Source: Mycobacterium sp.
GTDB lineage: Bacteria > Actinomycetota > Actinomycetes > Mycobacteriales > Mycobacteriaceae
Reading direction: 5' to 3'
Length of the DNA stretch: 38,463 nt
Assembly (NCBI RefSeq): GCF_008709575.1
Contig: NZ_VYIK01000039.1
Span: 1-38,463, forward strand
In this document: positions 24,964-33,760 of the stretch, piece by piece
Position numbering within the stretch: the stretch's first letter is position 1
Layout: each line of letters opens with the position of its first letter
The notes under the pieces: model-generated
Database searches by the model: none
What the model was told of the DNA's origin: nothing
What the model saw: the letters and a program-made list of their open reading frames with translations, nothing else
Program-made: the position numbers and the translations under genes

Positions 24964-26526
24964 ATGACAGCGCACTTAGCGGTCTTGCTCTTCTACGTTC
25001 CGCTGGCGACCGCGGCAGCCGGATGGTTGGCAGAGCGATTCGGGGTGCCCTACCCCGTTCTGCTGGTTGGGGCGGGCGCGCTGCTGACCCTGTCGGGGTG
25101 GGCCGCCGCACCCGAATTGCCTCCTGTGGTGATGTTTTACGTGTTCCTGCCTCCGCTGGTGTATTTCGCCGCTTACTTCATCGCACCCGGGGACCTGCGT
25201 GCCAACGCCGGCTCCATCGGCTTGCTGGCGGTGGGGCTGGTGCTGGTCACCATGGCGGCGGTGGCGGCAGTGATGGTGGGTATTGCGGGCATTCCGCTCA
25301 CCGTGGCCGCAGTTGCCGGAGCAGTCGTGGCGCCGACCGATACGGTGGCGGCTGCGTCGGTGTTTCGCCGGCTCAATGCGCCCGAGCGGTTGGTGACAAT
25401 TGTGGAGGGGGAGGGGCTGATCAACGACGGCACCGCCCTGGTCTTGTACGTCGGAGCCGTCGCCGCGGCAGTGGCCGGTGTGGTGCGGCCGCGGGAATTG
25501 GCCAAGACGGTGTTCGTCGCACCGCTGGGTGGCGCAGTGCTGGGCCTGGTGATTGCCTGGATCCTGGTCAGCCTGCGCCGTCGCCTCGACCAGCCGTTGC
25601 CGGAGATCACGTTGTCGCTGGCCACGCCGTACCTGACGTATGTGCTTGCGCAGTCTGCCGGTCTTTCCGGGGTTCTGGCCACCGTCGTCGCCGGCACTTA
25701 TGTCGGATCGCGTTCCGGACTGATCTTTGCGCCGGGCACCCGGCTGCAGGCGTTCGCCTTTCTGGATGTGTTGGTGTTTTTGCTCAATGGCGCGTTGTTC
25801 ACGTTCGTGGGCATGCAGCTGGTCCGAGTCGTTCACCGCGTCCCGGGACTTCCCACGCAGACGGTATTGGCGGTCACGGCGGCTGTGAGCGCCGTCGTGG
25901 TGGGTTCGCGGCTGGCGTGGCTGCTGCTGCTGCGACCAGCGAGGGTTCTGCGGCATCCGAAAGTGCCGGCGCCGTGGCGGGAACGCGCGGTCATCGGCTG
26001 GACCGGGATGCGGGGCGGTGTCTCTCTGGCCGCCGCCCTGGCAATACCGTTGCGGCTCGCCGACGGTTCGCCCTTCCCCTACCGCGATTTGGTGCTCGTC
26101 GTCGCGGCAGCGGTGATCGTGGTCACGCTGGTAGTCCAAGGTATGAGCTTGCCGTGGCTACTAAGCAAACTTGATGTCGCCCAGGAGGATTCGCATGAGC
26201 AGGCGCGGCTGGCCCGATTGGAGGCAGCCAACGCCGCGTTGCGCTGGCTCGATAGTCAACCCGAGGCGCAAGGCACCTCCGACCCAGCTGTGGCATCGTT
26301 GCGCACCTTGTACGAGTCCAGGTTGCGCCGGCTGCAGGTCACCGATCAGCCTGCGGCGGCTGATCTCAGCGAAGCAGCCAGGTATCGCACGCTGCGCCTG
26401 GAGATGCTCGGTGTGGAGCGGGCGGTGGTGGCGGGATTGCGGCAGCAGGACCGCATCAGCGCCACTGTGCTTCGCACCGTTGAGCGCAGCCTGGACCTGG
26501 AGGAAGCGAGGTTGCGGGACTTCTGA
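24964..26526 (+). CDS. Na+/H+ antiporter, CPA1 family
   Basis: This 520-residue protein has about 12 membrane helices in the first 400 residues and a cytosolic helical tail. Transport-site residues are visible: the APTDTVAAASV segment (D126) and GEGLINDGTALVLY, with the N154-D155 pair that binds the cation. GWTGMRGGVSLAAALAIP is the third conserved CPA1 block. It exchanges Na+ (or K+) for H+ across the membrane for pH and sodium control. The ATG at 24964 is chosen because the upstream reading in the same frame overlaps the ligA BRCT coding region. It ends 16 bases from the convergent AraC gene. Confidence 0.9.
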   Translation: MTAHLAVLLFYVPLATAAAGWLAERFGVPYPVLLVGAGALLTLSGWAAAPELPPVVMFYVFLPPLVYFAAYFIAPGDLRANAGSIGLLAVGLVLVTMAAVAAVMVGIAGIPLTVAAVAGAVVAPTDTVAAASVFRRLNAPERLVTIVEGEGLINDGTALVLYVGAVAAAVAGVVRPRELAKTVFVAPLGGAVLGLVIAWILVSLRRRLDQPLPEITLSLATPYLTYVLAQSAGLSGVLATVVAGTYVGSRSGLIFAPGTRLQAFAFLDVLVFLLNGALFTFVGMQLVRVVHRVPGLPTQTVLAVTAAVSAVVVGSRLAWLLLLRPARVLRHPKVPAPWRERAVIGWTGMRGGVSLAAALAIPLRLADGSPFPYRDLVLVVAAAVIVVTLVVQGMSLPWLLSKLDVAQEDSHEQARLARLEAANAALRWLDSQPEAQGTSDPAVASLRTLYESRLRRLQVTDQPAAADLSEAARYRTLRLEMLGVERAVVAGLRQQDRISATVLRTVERSLDLEEARLRDF

Positions 26527-26542
26527 TGGTTCGGCGCTGGGG

Positions 26543-27571
26543 TCAACGACCGCCACCTCGCCGGCCGGCATCGGCCGGTCCGGGTCGCCGGTTCTTGCGG
26601 TAATCGCTGGGGCTACAGCCGAACCAGCGTTGGCAGGAGCGGCTGAGCACGCTCTGCTCCGCGTAGCCTATCTCGCGGGTGAGGTGCGACAGGCTGATCT
26701 GCGTGTCGCGAAGATATCGCCCGGCGGTTTCCTTGCGGACCTGGTCGACCAGGGCGGCGAAGGTGGTTCCCTCGTCGGCGAGCCTGCGCTGCAAAGTTTT
26801 CGGGTGCAGGTTGCAATGGTCGGCGACGATGTCGAGCGTGGCACGGCCGGTGGGCAGCAACTGCCGGACGATCGAGCAAATCGATTCCGCGAGTGCGGTT
26901 TTACAGGTGCTGATGCTCTTGAGGTATTCGACCAGAGCGTTGTGCGTGACGTCGTCTCGTTGCAAGGGCCTGCTCAGATCTGCGTTCCTGAGCATGAAGC
27001 CTGTTGTTCGCTGCGCGAAATACGTTTTGCAGCCGAAGTATTGAGCATAGTCGCTGACGGAGGTAAGCGGATCGTGCGGCAGGTGCACCGATACCGGCGT
27101 GTAGTCGGAACCGAGCAGAAACCGCAGCATACCGAGCGAGACACCCAGCGACAATTCGACGCTTTGCGGGCAGGGCGGCACCTCTTCGAGGAGAAATTCG
27201 AGTCCGAGGAACTCCCGGTTGTCCAGTTCGGTCATGCTGATCCCGATCGCGGGGCTGTATGCCGACAGGAAAGTGCCGCAGATCGCCAACGCGTGCGCGA
27301 GGGTGGCCGCGGTGCGCGCCGCTACGCCGACGGGACCGATGATCTCGATGCCCTGCCGTCGCGCGAGGCGCCGTCCGAAGTCCGCGGTGGCGGTGGCCGC
27401 GGCGGCAGACTCGATGGCACGCAAGACGGCCCGCAACGGAAGGAAGACATCATAGTTACCGACGTCGTGCGGGCGGATGCCGGCCTTGCGCAAGAGATCG
27501 TCCGGGTCGCCGCCGAGTTCGCTGACAAAGTGCGGGTAGTTCGACAACGACGTACCGCGAACCACCGACAT
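26543..27571 (-). CDS. AraC-family transcriptional regulator (arabinose-binding-like N-terminal domain)
   Basis: This 342-residue protein has an N-terminal Arabinose_bd-type ligand domain (residues about 20-200, with LRKAGIRPHDVGN and RQGIEIIGPVGVAAR). The C-terminal AraC double helix-turn-helix follows (CNLHPKTLQRRLADEGTTF, then EIGYAEQSVLSRSCQRWFG and SPSDYRKNRR). The ATG at 27571 is fixed by a leaderless promoter whose -10 ends 7 bases before it. Longer starts would fall upstream of the transcription start. It is divergent from the GjpA-like gene, with two direct repeats in between, so it probably represses itself and controls the exported pair. The ligand is unknown. Confidence 0.9.
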   Translation of the reverse strand: MSVVRGTSLSNYPHFVSELGGDPDDLLRKAGIRPHDVGNYDVFLPLRAVLRAIESAAAATATADFGRRLARRQGIEIIGPVGVAARTAATLAHALAICGTFLSAYSPAIGISMTELDNREFLGLEFLLEEVPPCPQSVELSLGVSLGMLRFLLGSDYTPVSVHLPHDPLTSVSDYAQYFGCKTYFAQRTTGFMLRNADLSRPLQRDDVTHNALVEYLKSISTCKTALAESICSIVRQLLPTGRATLDIVADHCNLHPKTLQRRLADEGTTFAALVDQVRKETAGRYLRDTQISLSHLTREIGYAEQSVLSRSCQRWFGCSPSDYRKNRRPGPADAGRRGGGR

Positions 27572-27607
27572 GTCCCGAATTGTCAAAGTTCTGTCTCGAA
27601 GTGTCAA
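27571..27607 (-). promoter_or_regulatory. Leaderless araC promoter overlaid by two AraC-type direct repeats
   Basis: On the minus strand the -35 is TTGACA (27607-27602), the spacer is 17 bases, the -10 is GACAAT (27584-27579), and the ATG follows 7 bases later. Two 16-bp direct repeats (plus-strand form TGTCYCGAAKTGTCAA) lie at 27571-27586 and 27592-27607, 21 bp apart with 2 mismatches. One covers the -10 and the start codon, the other the -35. This is the layout of AraC/XylS half-sites on one face of the helix. Confidence 0.68.
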
Positions 27608-27669
27608 GACTGCGGCCGAGATGCTGGCCCAAGGTTGGTGCTATCCGCACAAGCCGCCAGAGGTATGCC

Positions 27670-28758
27670 ATGGACTTCGCTCATCGCCGCTATGCCGCCG
27701 CCGGGGCGGCGGCCGGTGCTGCCGTTGTTGTCGCGCTGGTCGCCGGGAATCCGCCGGCACCACCGCAACCTGACGTCGCGATAGCACTCACCAGCTCCGG
27801 TGATCCCGCCTTCCTCAACCCCGTCACCGAGTGGGTGAACGTCCTCACCACGGCCGGCACCAACCTGGAAACCCTGGGCGGGATCGTCGCTGCGGACCCC
27901 TTCCCGATCCTGTCGCAGTACGTCAGCAACCAGATCGGCTACGCCCAGACGCTCGACGAGGGGCTGCAGGCCGCCCACACCGTCCTCGACGCCGCCCGGC
28001 AAGGATTGCCGGCGACGCTGGAGACCGCGTCCCATGACATCGCGTCGGGCAATATCGTCGGCGGAGTCGAAGACGTCTGGAATCACGCCGGTTCGTTCGG
28101 CACGGGTGGCTTATTCGTCGCCATCGGCGATGTGTTCCAGGCAATCAGGACGGTCGCCGAGGAGATGGCCGGCAACGTCGACAGTTTCGTCGCGACCGAC
28201 TTCGACGGCAATCCCCACGACATCAGCATCGAGCAGTATGCCAACACCCCGACCAGCCCGCTGGGTGACAATTTCGGCGACATCGCTTTCCCGGTACACG
28301 ACGCCGTGGTGTCCTCGACATACCTCGCCCAAGGCATCGTCGATGCGCTGGGCTCCGGGGATTACCTGACGGCCCTAAGCGACATCGTCAACGCCCCCGC
28401 CATCGTCACCGGCGCCGTCCTCAATGGAACTACCGAGAACTTCGGACCGGCCGACCAACTCAACTACGCCTTCCCCGACAGCGGGCTGCTGACCTCCTCG
28501 CCGATCCCGTCGCCACTGCCGTTCGGCGGCCCCGACGATCCGTTCCCCGCGAAATACACCGGCGGCAGCATTTTCGACGTGCTGTGGACCCGGCTGGCGC
28601 TCGCCAACGCGATCGATCCGGCCGCCGCCGGCCACATCGACCTGCTGAGCAGCGCGCCCGGGGCACTGGGTGCGGGTGCGCTGGGCGTTGACCTGGTGCC
28701 GAACCTGGGCGCGTTGCTGTCGGGTCTGCTCGATAGCCTCGCGGTGGCTTTTCCGTGA
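27670..28758 (+). CDS. Exported protein, GjpA-like putative outer-membrane porin family
   Basis: This 362-residue protein has an N-terminal export signal (basic DFAHRRY, then an Ala/Val-rich segment ending NPPAPPQPDV). The mature sequence is Asn/Ala/Gly-rich and contains blocks common in mycobacterial proteins annotated as GjpA-like porins: a WVNVLTTAGTNLETLG start, a PILSQYVSNQ segment, QGIVDALGSGDYLTAL, and APAIVTGAVLNG. Assignment to that family is from memory of the pattern and is tentative. The ATG at 27670 has an AGAGG Shine-Dalgarno. An upstream in-frame start at 27580 would overlap the araC gene. The stop overlaps the next gene's start as GTGA. Confidence 0.7.
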   Translation: MDFAHRRYAAAGAAAGAAVVVALVAGNPPAPPQPDVAIALTSSGDPAFLNPVTEWVNVLTTAGTNLETLGGIVAADPFPILSQYVSNQIGYAQTLDEGLQAAHTVLDAARQGLPATLETASHDIASGNIVGGVEDVWNHAGSFGTGGLFVAIGDVFQAIRTVAEEMAGNVDSFVATDFDGNPHDISIEQYANTPTSPLGDNFGDIAFPVHDAVVSSTYLAQGIVDALGSGDYLTALSDIVNAPAIVTGAVLNGTTENFGPADQLNYAFPDSGLLTSSPIPSPLPFGGPDDPFPAKYTGGSIFDVLWTRLALANAIDPAAAGHIDLLSSAPGALGAGALGVDLVPNLGALLSGLLDSLAVAFP

Positions 28759-30662
28759 ACGCTCGCGGCTGGGCTCACGCAGCAGCTGCGGCGACAATCA
28801 CGGCGGTCGGCGCGACGGCAATGACGGCGACCCCGCGCGCGGTCGCCGCGCCGGACGGCTCGAACCCGCTGCAACCGGCGATCGACCAACTGCTCGACGC
28901 GGAGCAGCAGATCACCCAGACCAACAGCACGTTCCCGTTCATCGTGCCGTCTGATCTGGCCACACTGCACGACTACGAGCAAATGGTGGCGACGACGATG
29001 CTCGGGTCGGAGTTCAATATATTTCGCAATCAGTTGGGCGATGTCGTCGTGCCGTGGGCTACCTACTCGTGGGACGCCAATGCCGCCGACCCGCAAGCAT
29101 TTCTGGTCTACAACAATCCCGACGACTTCTACAGCGTCCTGGAGGTGGATCCGGGTAAGACCTACGTGGTCACCGTCGATCCCGGCCCCGGTACCCAGGA
29201 TGTGACCTTCCTGCCCAACGCGGGCAACGGTGTGACCGCCACTTTCCAACCTCTTTCACCGCTCGACTTGGCGAATGCGACGCCCAACGCCAACGGCGAC
29301 TACACCATCACTTTGAGCGCCACGCCCCAACCGGACGACTGGGTCGACACCGCCGGGGCCCAAGTGGTGATCATCCGGGACACCCTCGGTGACTGGGGCG
29401 AGATACACGACAGTTTCTCCATCCACGAAGTAGGTGGCCCGAAGACGCTCACCCTACCGGTGTTCTCGGAAAACCAGATGTCGTCGATGCTGAGCACCAT
29501 CGCCGCGAACTTGCCCACCGAAAGCTCTTCCGGCAGCTACTACGGACAGGTGCACGGCGTCGACACCGTTGCGGTCAATACGTTCTCGAGCATCGCGCCG
29601 ACGACCGAGCACATCCCGGGGCCATTGCTGTCGGACCAGCTGACCAGTCTGGGCCACTTCTCGCTGCAGCCCGACCAGGCGCTGATCGTCACGGTGCCCG
29701 ACATCGACGCCGCGTACTCGAGCATCATGCTCGCCAACGACTGGGGGGAGACCGACCCGTTTGCCACCGTGTCGGGCAGCCTCAACGACACCCAGGCGTT
29801 CCACGATCCCGACGGCTACACCTACTACGTGATCAGCAGCCAAGACCCCGGTGTGGCGAACTGGGTCGACGACTCCGGCATCGACAACGGCGGAGTGTGG
29901 TTGCGCTGGCAGGACGTCACCGGCCCCATTCCGAGCACCGGGGTGCAGACCGAGGTCGTCGACGTCGCCGATGTCCGCAGCGACCTGCCCGCCGACACTC
30001 CCGTCGTCACCCCCGCGGACTACGCCACCGAGTTCAAAGACCGCCTGTTCGACTACGACTACGCCCACGACCAGGACCACGGCATCTCCTGGGTGGGCGC
30101 CAACCTGATGTACGACCAGGTCAAAACCGCGATGGGGGCCGAGCAGTTCGACGAGATCTTCGGCAGTCAACAAGACGTGCCGTCGGTGCTGGACCGGCTG
30201 ACACCGGCGCTGAGCCCGGACCTGGCCACCATCGTTCACGACATCGTGACCAACCCGGCGGGCAGCCTGTCGGCGATCGTCAACAATGTGCCGCTGGCGG
30301 TCAAAGACATCGAGTTGCCCGGCATCTTGGCAATGGAGCGGCTGTCTGTGCTCGCCGGGCAAGTGCACAGCGGCATCTCGTCGCACGATCTGTCGGCAAC
30401 GCTGGCGGCGCTGGGCACCGGCCTGCAGGATCTCGGAACCGTCATCGACCAAACGTGGACCGACCCGGCCACCAGTATCACCGCCGGCATCCTCAACGCG
30501 CGCGACGACTTGGCCGTCGCGGTGATGAACGCACCCAGCGGCTGGGAGCCGCTCAGCGAGTCCGCGCCGCTGTGGGATTCACTAATCAACCTCAATCAAG
30601 CCGCGCTGGACACCTTGATCCATCCTGCCGATAGCATCGCGTTGTTGGGTCTGCTGCCCTGA
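28755..30662 (+). CDS. Secreted mycobacterial protein, paralogue of the left-edge gene
   Basis: The frame gives 635 residues from GTG 28755, which overlaps the previous stop by 4 bases, so synthesis of the two exported proteins is coupled. An Ala/Thr-rich signal peptide ends in AVAAPDG (cleavage near 33). It shares with the protein at 3-1973 an N-terminal LQPA(I/L)D-x-LL helix and the blocks FHDPDGYTYYV, GVANWVDDSG, LPADTPVV, FDYDYAHD, VLDRLTPALSPD and HDIVTNP, at recognisable but distant identity. Two internal segments (around VIIRDTLGDW and ANWVDDSGI) look like a repeated unit, reminiscent of DUF1214. Function is unknown. It is probably a cell-wall-associated partner of the GjpA-like protein. 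Confidence 0.82.
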   Translation: MNARGWAHAAAAATITAVGATAMTATPRAVAAPDGSNPLQPAIDQLLDAEQQITQTNSTFPFIVPSDLATLHDYEQMVATTMLGSEFNIFRNQLGDVVVPWATYSWDANAADPQAFLVYNNPDDFYSVLEVDPGKTYVVTVDPGPGTQDVTFLPNAGNGVTATFQPLSPLDLANATPNANGDYTITLSATPQPDDWVDTAGAQVVIIRDTLGDWGEIHDSFSIHEVGGPKTLTLPVFSENQMSSMLSTIAANLPTESSSGSYYGQVHGVDTVAVNTFSSIAPTTEHIPGPLLSDQLTSLGHFSLQPDQALIVTVPDIDAAYSSIMLANDWGETDPFATVSGSLNDTQAFHDPDGYTYYVISSQDPGVANWVDDSGIDNGGVWLRWQDVTGPIPSTGVQTEVVDVADVRSDLPADTPVVTPADYATEFKDRLFDYDYAHDQDHGISWVGANLMYDQVKTAMGAEQFDEIFGSQQDVPSVLDRLTPALSPDLATIVHDIVTNPAGSLSAIVNNVPLAVKDIELPGILAMERLSVLAGQVHSGISSHDLSATLAALGTGLQDLGTVIDQTWTDPATSITAGILNARDDLAVAVMNAPSGWEPLSESAPLWDSLINLNQAALDTLIHPADSIALLGLLP

Positions 30663-30670
30663 CCGGCAGC
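30653..30670 (+). terminator. Hairpin at the end of the secreted-protein gene
   Basis: GCTGCC (30653-30658) and GGCAGC (30665-30670) form a 6-bp stem with a 6-base loop over the stop codon. There is no T tract. It could be a weak terminator or only an incidental GC-rich stem. Confidence 0.28.
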
Positions 30671-30704
30671 GGCGATCGCGCACGTCGGCAAGCGAGGAAA
30701 CCCG

Positions 30705-32072
30705 GTGAGCCCAGACGCGGACGTGATCGTCGTCGGCGCGGGGATGGCCGGTCTGTCCGCAGCGGCCCGACTGGCCGCCGAGGGCACATCGGTGCTGGTG
30801 GTGGAGGCCCGTGACCGGGTCGGCGGCCGGGTCCGCAACGAGGCACTGGACCCGGGCGATCCGACGCGAGTCGTCGAGCTGGGCGGCCAGTGGCTGGGGC
30901 CCACCCAGGACCGTGCCCGCGGGTTGGCGAGGCGGCTGGGGCTGAGCCTGCATCCGACCTACGACAGCGGTGATCGGCTGCTCGAGCGCCGGGACGGCCG
31001 ACTGCTGCGCTACCGCGGCGACATTCCCCCGATCACCCCGGTGGTCCTCGCCGACGTCGCGCAAGCACAGCTCCGCCTGGACCGCATGGCGCGGCGCGTC
31101 CCGCTGGATGCGCCCTGGGCCGGCCGGCGCGCCCGGCACCGCGACACGATGACGTTCGCGACCTGGCTTGCGCGCAATGTGGCCACCCGGGATGCACGCA
31201 GCCTGCTGCGGCTGGCCGTCAACGCCGTCTGGGCCTGTGAGCCGCAGGACGTGTCGCTGCTGCACGTGCTGTTCTACATCCATTCCGGCGGCGGATTCGA
31301 CGCCCTGGTGGGCACCGGCGGCGGCGCTCAGCAGGACCGTGTCGTCGGCGGCACGCAGCTGCTGGCCGCCGGGCTGGCCGGCGAACTCGGCGACCGGGTG
31401 CTGCTCGGCCGCCCGGTGCGGCGCATCGGCTACGACGACCGCGGTGTCACCGTCGCAGCCGACGGTGCGGAGCTGCGCGCCCGGCGGGTGATCGTGGCCG
31501 TTGCCCCCGCGCTGGCCGGCCGCATCGGCTACGCGCCGGCGCTGCCGGCCGCCCGCGACCAGCTCACCCAGCGCATGCCGATGGGTTCGGTGATCAAGTG
31601 CATGGCGGTCTACGACGAGCCGTTCTGGCGGCGCGACGGCCTGAGCGGCCAGGCACTGAGCCTGCCGGGCCCGGTCGGGGAGGTCTTCGACAACAGCCCG
31701 CCGGGCGGATCCCCCGGTGTGCTGCTGGGGTTCCTCGCGGGCCGTCACGCCCGACAATTCTCCGCCGCGTCGGCCGATGAGCGCCGCGACGCGGTGGTCG
31801 GCGCCTTCACCCGGCTCTTCGGCCCGCGGGCCGCCCGGCCGCTGCGCTACCTCGATCAGGACTGGTCGGCCGAAGAGTTCACCCGGGGCTGCTACGCAGC
31901 GGTGCTGCCGCCCGGCACCTGGACCGGGTTCGGACCGGCATTGCGGGCCCCGGTCGGGCGGATCCACTGGGCGGGCACCGAGACCGCCGCGATCTGGAAC
32001 GGCTATATCGAGGGGGCGATCCGCTCCGGCGAGGATGCCGCGGCCGCCGTGCGCAGGGCCGAGGCGCAATGA
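30705..32072 (+). CDS. Flavin-containing amine oxidase (AofH-like)
   Basis: This 455-residue FAD enzyme of the monoamine oxidase family has a dinucleotide-binding VVGAGMAGLSAA at 8-20, then EARDRVGGRV and ELGGQWLGPTQ. Its C-terminal FAD block is HWAGTETAAIWNGYIEGAI. The covalent-FAD cysteine of mammalian MAO is not in a recognisable place, so FAD is probably non-covalent. It oxidises primary amines to aldehydes with release of ammonia and H2O2. The natural substrate is unknown. GTG 30705 has GAGGAA upstream. The stop overlaps the amidohydrolase start as ATGA, which suggests joint amine/amide breakdown. Confidence 0.87.
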   Translation: MSPDADVIVVGAGMAGLSAAARLAAEGTSVLVVEARDRVGGRVRNEALDPGDPTRVVELGGQWLGPTQDRARGLARRLGLSLHPTYDSGDRLLERRDGRLLRYRGDIPPITPVVLADVAQAQLRLDRMARRVPLDAPWAGRRARHRDTMTFATWLARNVATRDARSLLRLAVNAVWACEPQDVSLLHVLFYIHSGGGFDALVGTGGGAQQDRVVGGTQLLAAGLAGELGDRVLLGRPVRRIGYDDRGVTVAADGAELRARRVIVAVAPALAGRIGYAPALPAARDQLTQRMPMGSVIKCMAVYDEPFWRRDGLSGQALSLPGPVGEVFDNSPPGGSPGVLLGFLAGRHARQFSAASADERRDAVVGAFTRLFGPRAARPLRYLDQDWSAEEFTRGCYAAVLPPGTWTGFGPALRAPVGRIHWAGTETAAIWNGYIEGAIRSGEDAAAAVRRAEAQ

Positions 32073-33757
32073 CGCTCACCGTCCTTGCCGCGAACGTCGT
32101 ACACACCATGGATCCCACCCGGCCGACCGCGGCGGCGGTCGCGGTCGCGGCCGGGCGCATCGTCGCCGTCGGGTCTCGTGCGGAGGTGCTGGCCCGGGTC
32201 GGCGAGCACGCACCGGTCATGCACCTCGATGGTGCGCTGCTGCCCGGCTTCATCGACGCGCACCACCACTTCTGTGTGGCGGCGCTGGACCGGCGCGCCC
32301 TCGACCTGCACCTGCCGCCCGGAGCGACGATCGCCGACCTGCAGGCCCGGGTCGCCGCGCAGCGGGACCGTACGCCGGGCTCGGGCTGGTTACGGTTGCA
32401 GGGCTACGACCCGCTGAAACTGGCCGAGCGGCGCGCGCCGACCGCCGCCGAGCTCGACGAGGTCTGCGCCGACCGCCCGCTGCTGGTCGCCAGCTACTCC
32501 TTCCACGAAGGGGTGCTCAACACCTCCGGGCTGGCCGCGATGGGCTGGCAGGCGGGCAGCCCCGACCCGCCGCACGGCAGGCTGGTTCGCCGCCGGGGCC
32601 GGCTCACCGGCGAGGTACTCGAAGCGGCGTTCTTCTTGGCGGAGGCGGTGTCTCGCGGCAGCCTGCTCGCCCATTCCGGCGACGCCTGGCTCGCCGAAGC
32701 CCAAGCGCACGGCCGGGCGCTGCTGGCTCACGGGATCGTCCGGGTGGGCGATGCCGCGGTTCCGCCGGAATTCGACCCCCTCTACGACCGCGCCGTCGAG
32801 GCCGGGATGCTTCCGGTCACCGTGCATCGCATGCCGGTGGCGCAGCGGTCGTTTCTGGAACCTCGGGGAGCCGCCGGCCGTGCGACCGGCGAGGGTCCGG
32901 CCGGCGCTCCGACCGGGCCGGCCAAGCTGTTCCTCGACGGCGCCGACCGCTGCGCGGTGTGCGTGTCCGGCGCTCAACTGGCCACCCTGGTCGGGGCAAC
33001 GCTGCGCAAAGCCGTGACCGGTGGCGGCCTGGCGGCGCTGCGGGCGGGCACGCGGATGGGCCGAATCCGGCTGGCCGGCCGGCATTTCACTATCGGGAAG
33101 CCGTTCTGGGAACCCGACGACCTGCGTGCGGCGATTCGGGTCGCGGCCGCGCACGGCCATCAGATCGCCATCCACGCCCTGGGTAATTGGGCGGTGCGCC
33201 GGGCCTGCGATGCTTTGGATCAGGTCGGCGACCTTCGTGAGCGCCCGGGGCGCCCCCGGCTCGAACACGCCATGCTGCTCGACGCGGGCCTGGAAAGCCG
33301 CATCGCCGATTGCGGCGCCGTCGCCGTCGTTCAGCCCTCCTTCCTGCACGAGATCGGCGACGAGTTACTGCAACGCGGACTGCCCACAGGGTTGAGTGTC
33401 AATCCGCTCGCCACGCTGGCGGCCGCCGGGGTGACTGTGGCCGGCAGCTCCGACTACCCGGTAGCCGGCTGCGACGTGATGACGGCCATCCGGGCCGCCG
33501 TTACCCGCGAAACAGCTTCCGGCACAAAGCTGCACGCGCACGAAGCGATCTCGGTGCAGGACGCGCTGGCCGCCTACACCAGGGGCGGCGCGATCGCGCT
33601 CGGGGTCGATCGCGAAGCCGGGACCATCACCGCGGGAAAAGTCGCCGACCTGGTGCTGCTGAGCGCCGACCCGCTCACCACCGAACCTGCCCGATTGTCC
33701 GACATCGCGGTGCTGGCGACCTGGCGAGACGGGATCATGGTGCACCGGCTGAGCTGA
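32069..33757 (+). CDS. Metal-dependent amidohydrolase, YtcJ-like
   Basis: This 562-residue amidohydrolase-superfamily protein has an N-terminal beta-sandwich start and the metal-binding HxH in GFIDAHHHF (H65, H67). It also has KLFLDGADRC on strand 4, IHALGN with the next His, a LEHAML histidine, and the metal-binding aspartate in GSSDYPVAG. The C-terminal GTITAGKVADLVLL closes the sandwich. Enzymes of this YtcJ branch cleave amide or cyclic amide bonds. The substrate is unpredictable. It is coupled to the amine oxidase by a 4-base overlap, and its stop is 3 bases from the convergent ACT gene. Confidence 0.87.
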   Translation: MTLTVLAANVVHTMDPTRPTAAAVAVAAGRIVAVGSRAEVLARVGEHAPVMHLDGALLPGFIDAHHHFCVAALDRRALDLHLPPGATIADLQARVAAQRDRTPGSGWLRLQGYDPLKLAERRAPTAAELDEVCADRPLLVASYSFHEGVLNTSGLAAMGWQAGSPDPPHGRLVRRRGRLTGEVLEAAFFLAEAVSRGSLLAHSGDAWLAEAQAHGRALLAHGIVRVGDAAVPPEFDPLYDRAVEAGMLPVTVHRMPVAQRSFLEPRGAAGRATGEGPAGAPTGPAKLFLDGADRCAVCVSGAQLATLVGATLRKAVTGGGLAALRAGTRMGRIRLAGRHFTIGKPFWEPDDLRAAIRVAAAHGHQIAIHALGNWAVRRACDALDQVGDLRERPGRPRLEHAMLLDAGLESRIADCGAVAVVQPSFLHEIGDELLQRGLPTGLSVNPLATLAAAGVTVAGSSDYPVAGCDVMTAIRAAVTRETASGTKLHAHEAISVQDALAAYTRGGAIALGVDREAGTITAGKVADLVLLSADPLTTEPARLSDIAVLATWRDGIMVHRLS

Positions 33758-33760
33758 TGA

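Noticed and set aside
27580..27669. Upstream start for the GjpA-like gene (30 more codons)
   Set aside because: The extension lies over the araC promoter and repeats, and would put polar residues before the signal peptide. ATG 27670 has its own Shine-Dalgarno.
31717..33186. 489-codon plus-strand frame across the amine oxidase/amidohydrolase junction
   Set aside because: It is out of frame with two clear enzyme genes that already explain this DNA, and its translation has no family character.
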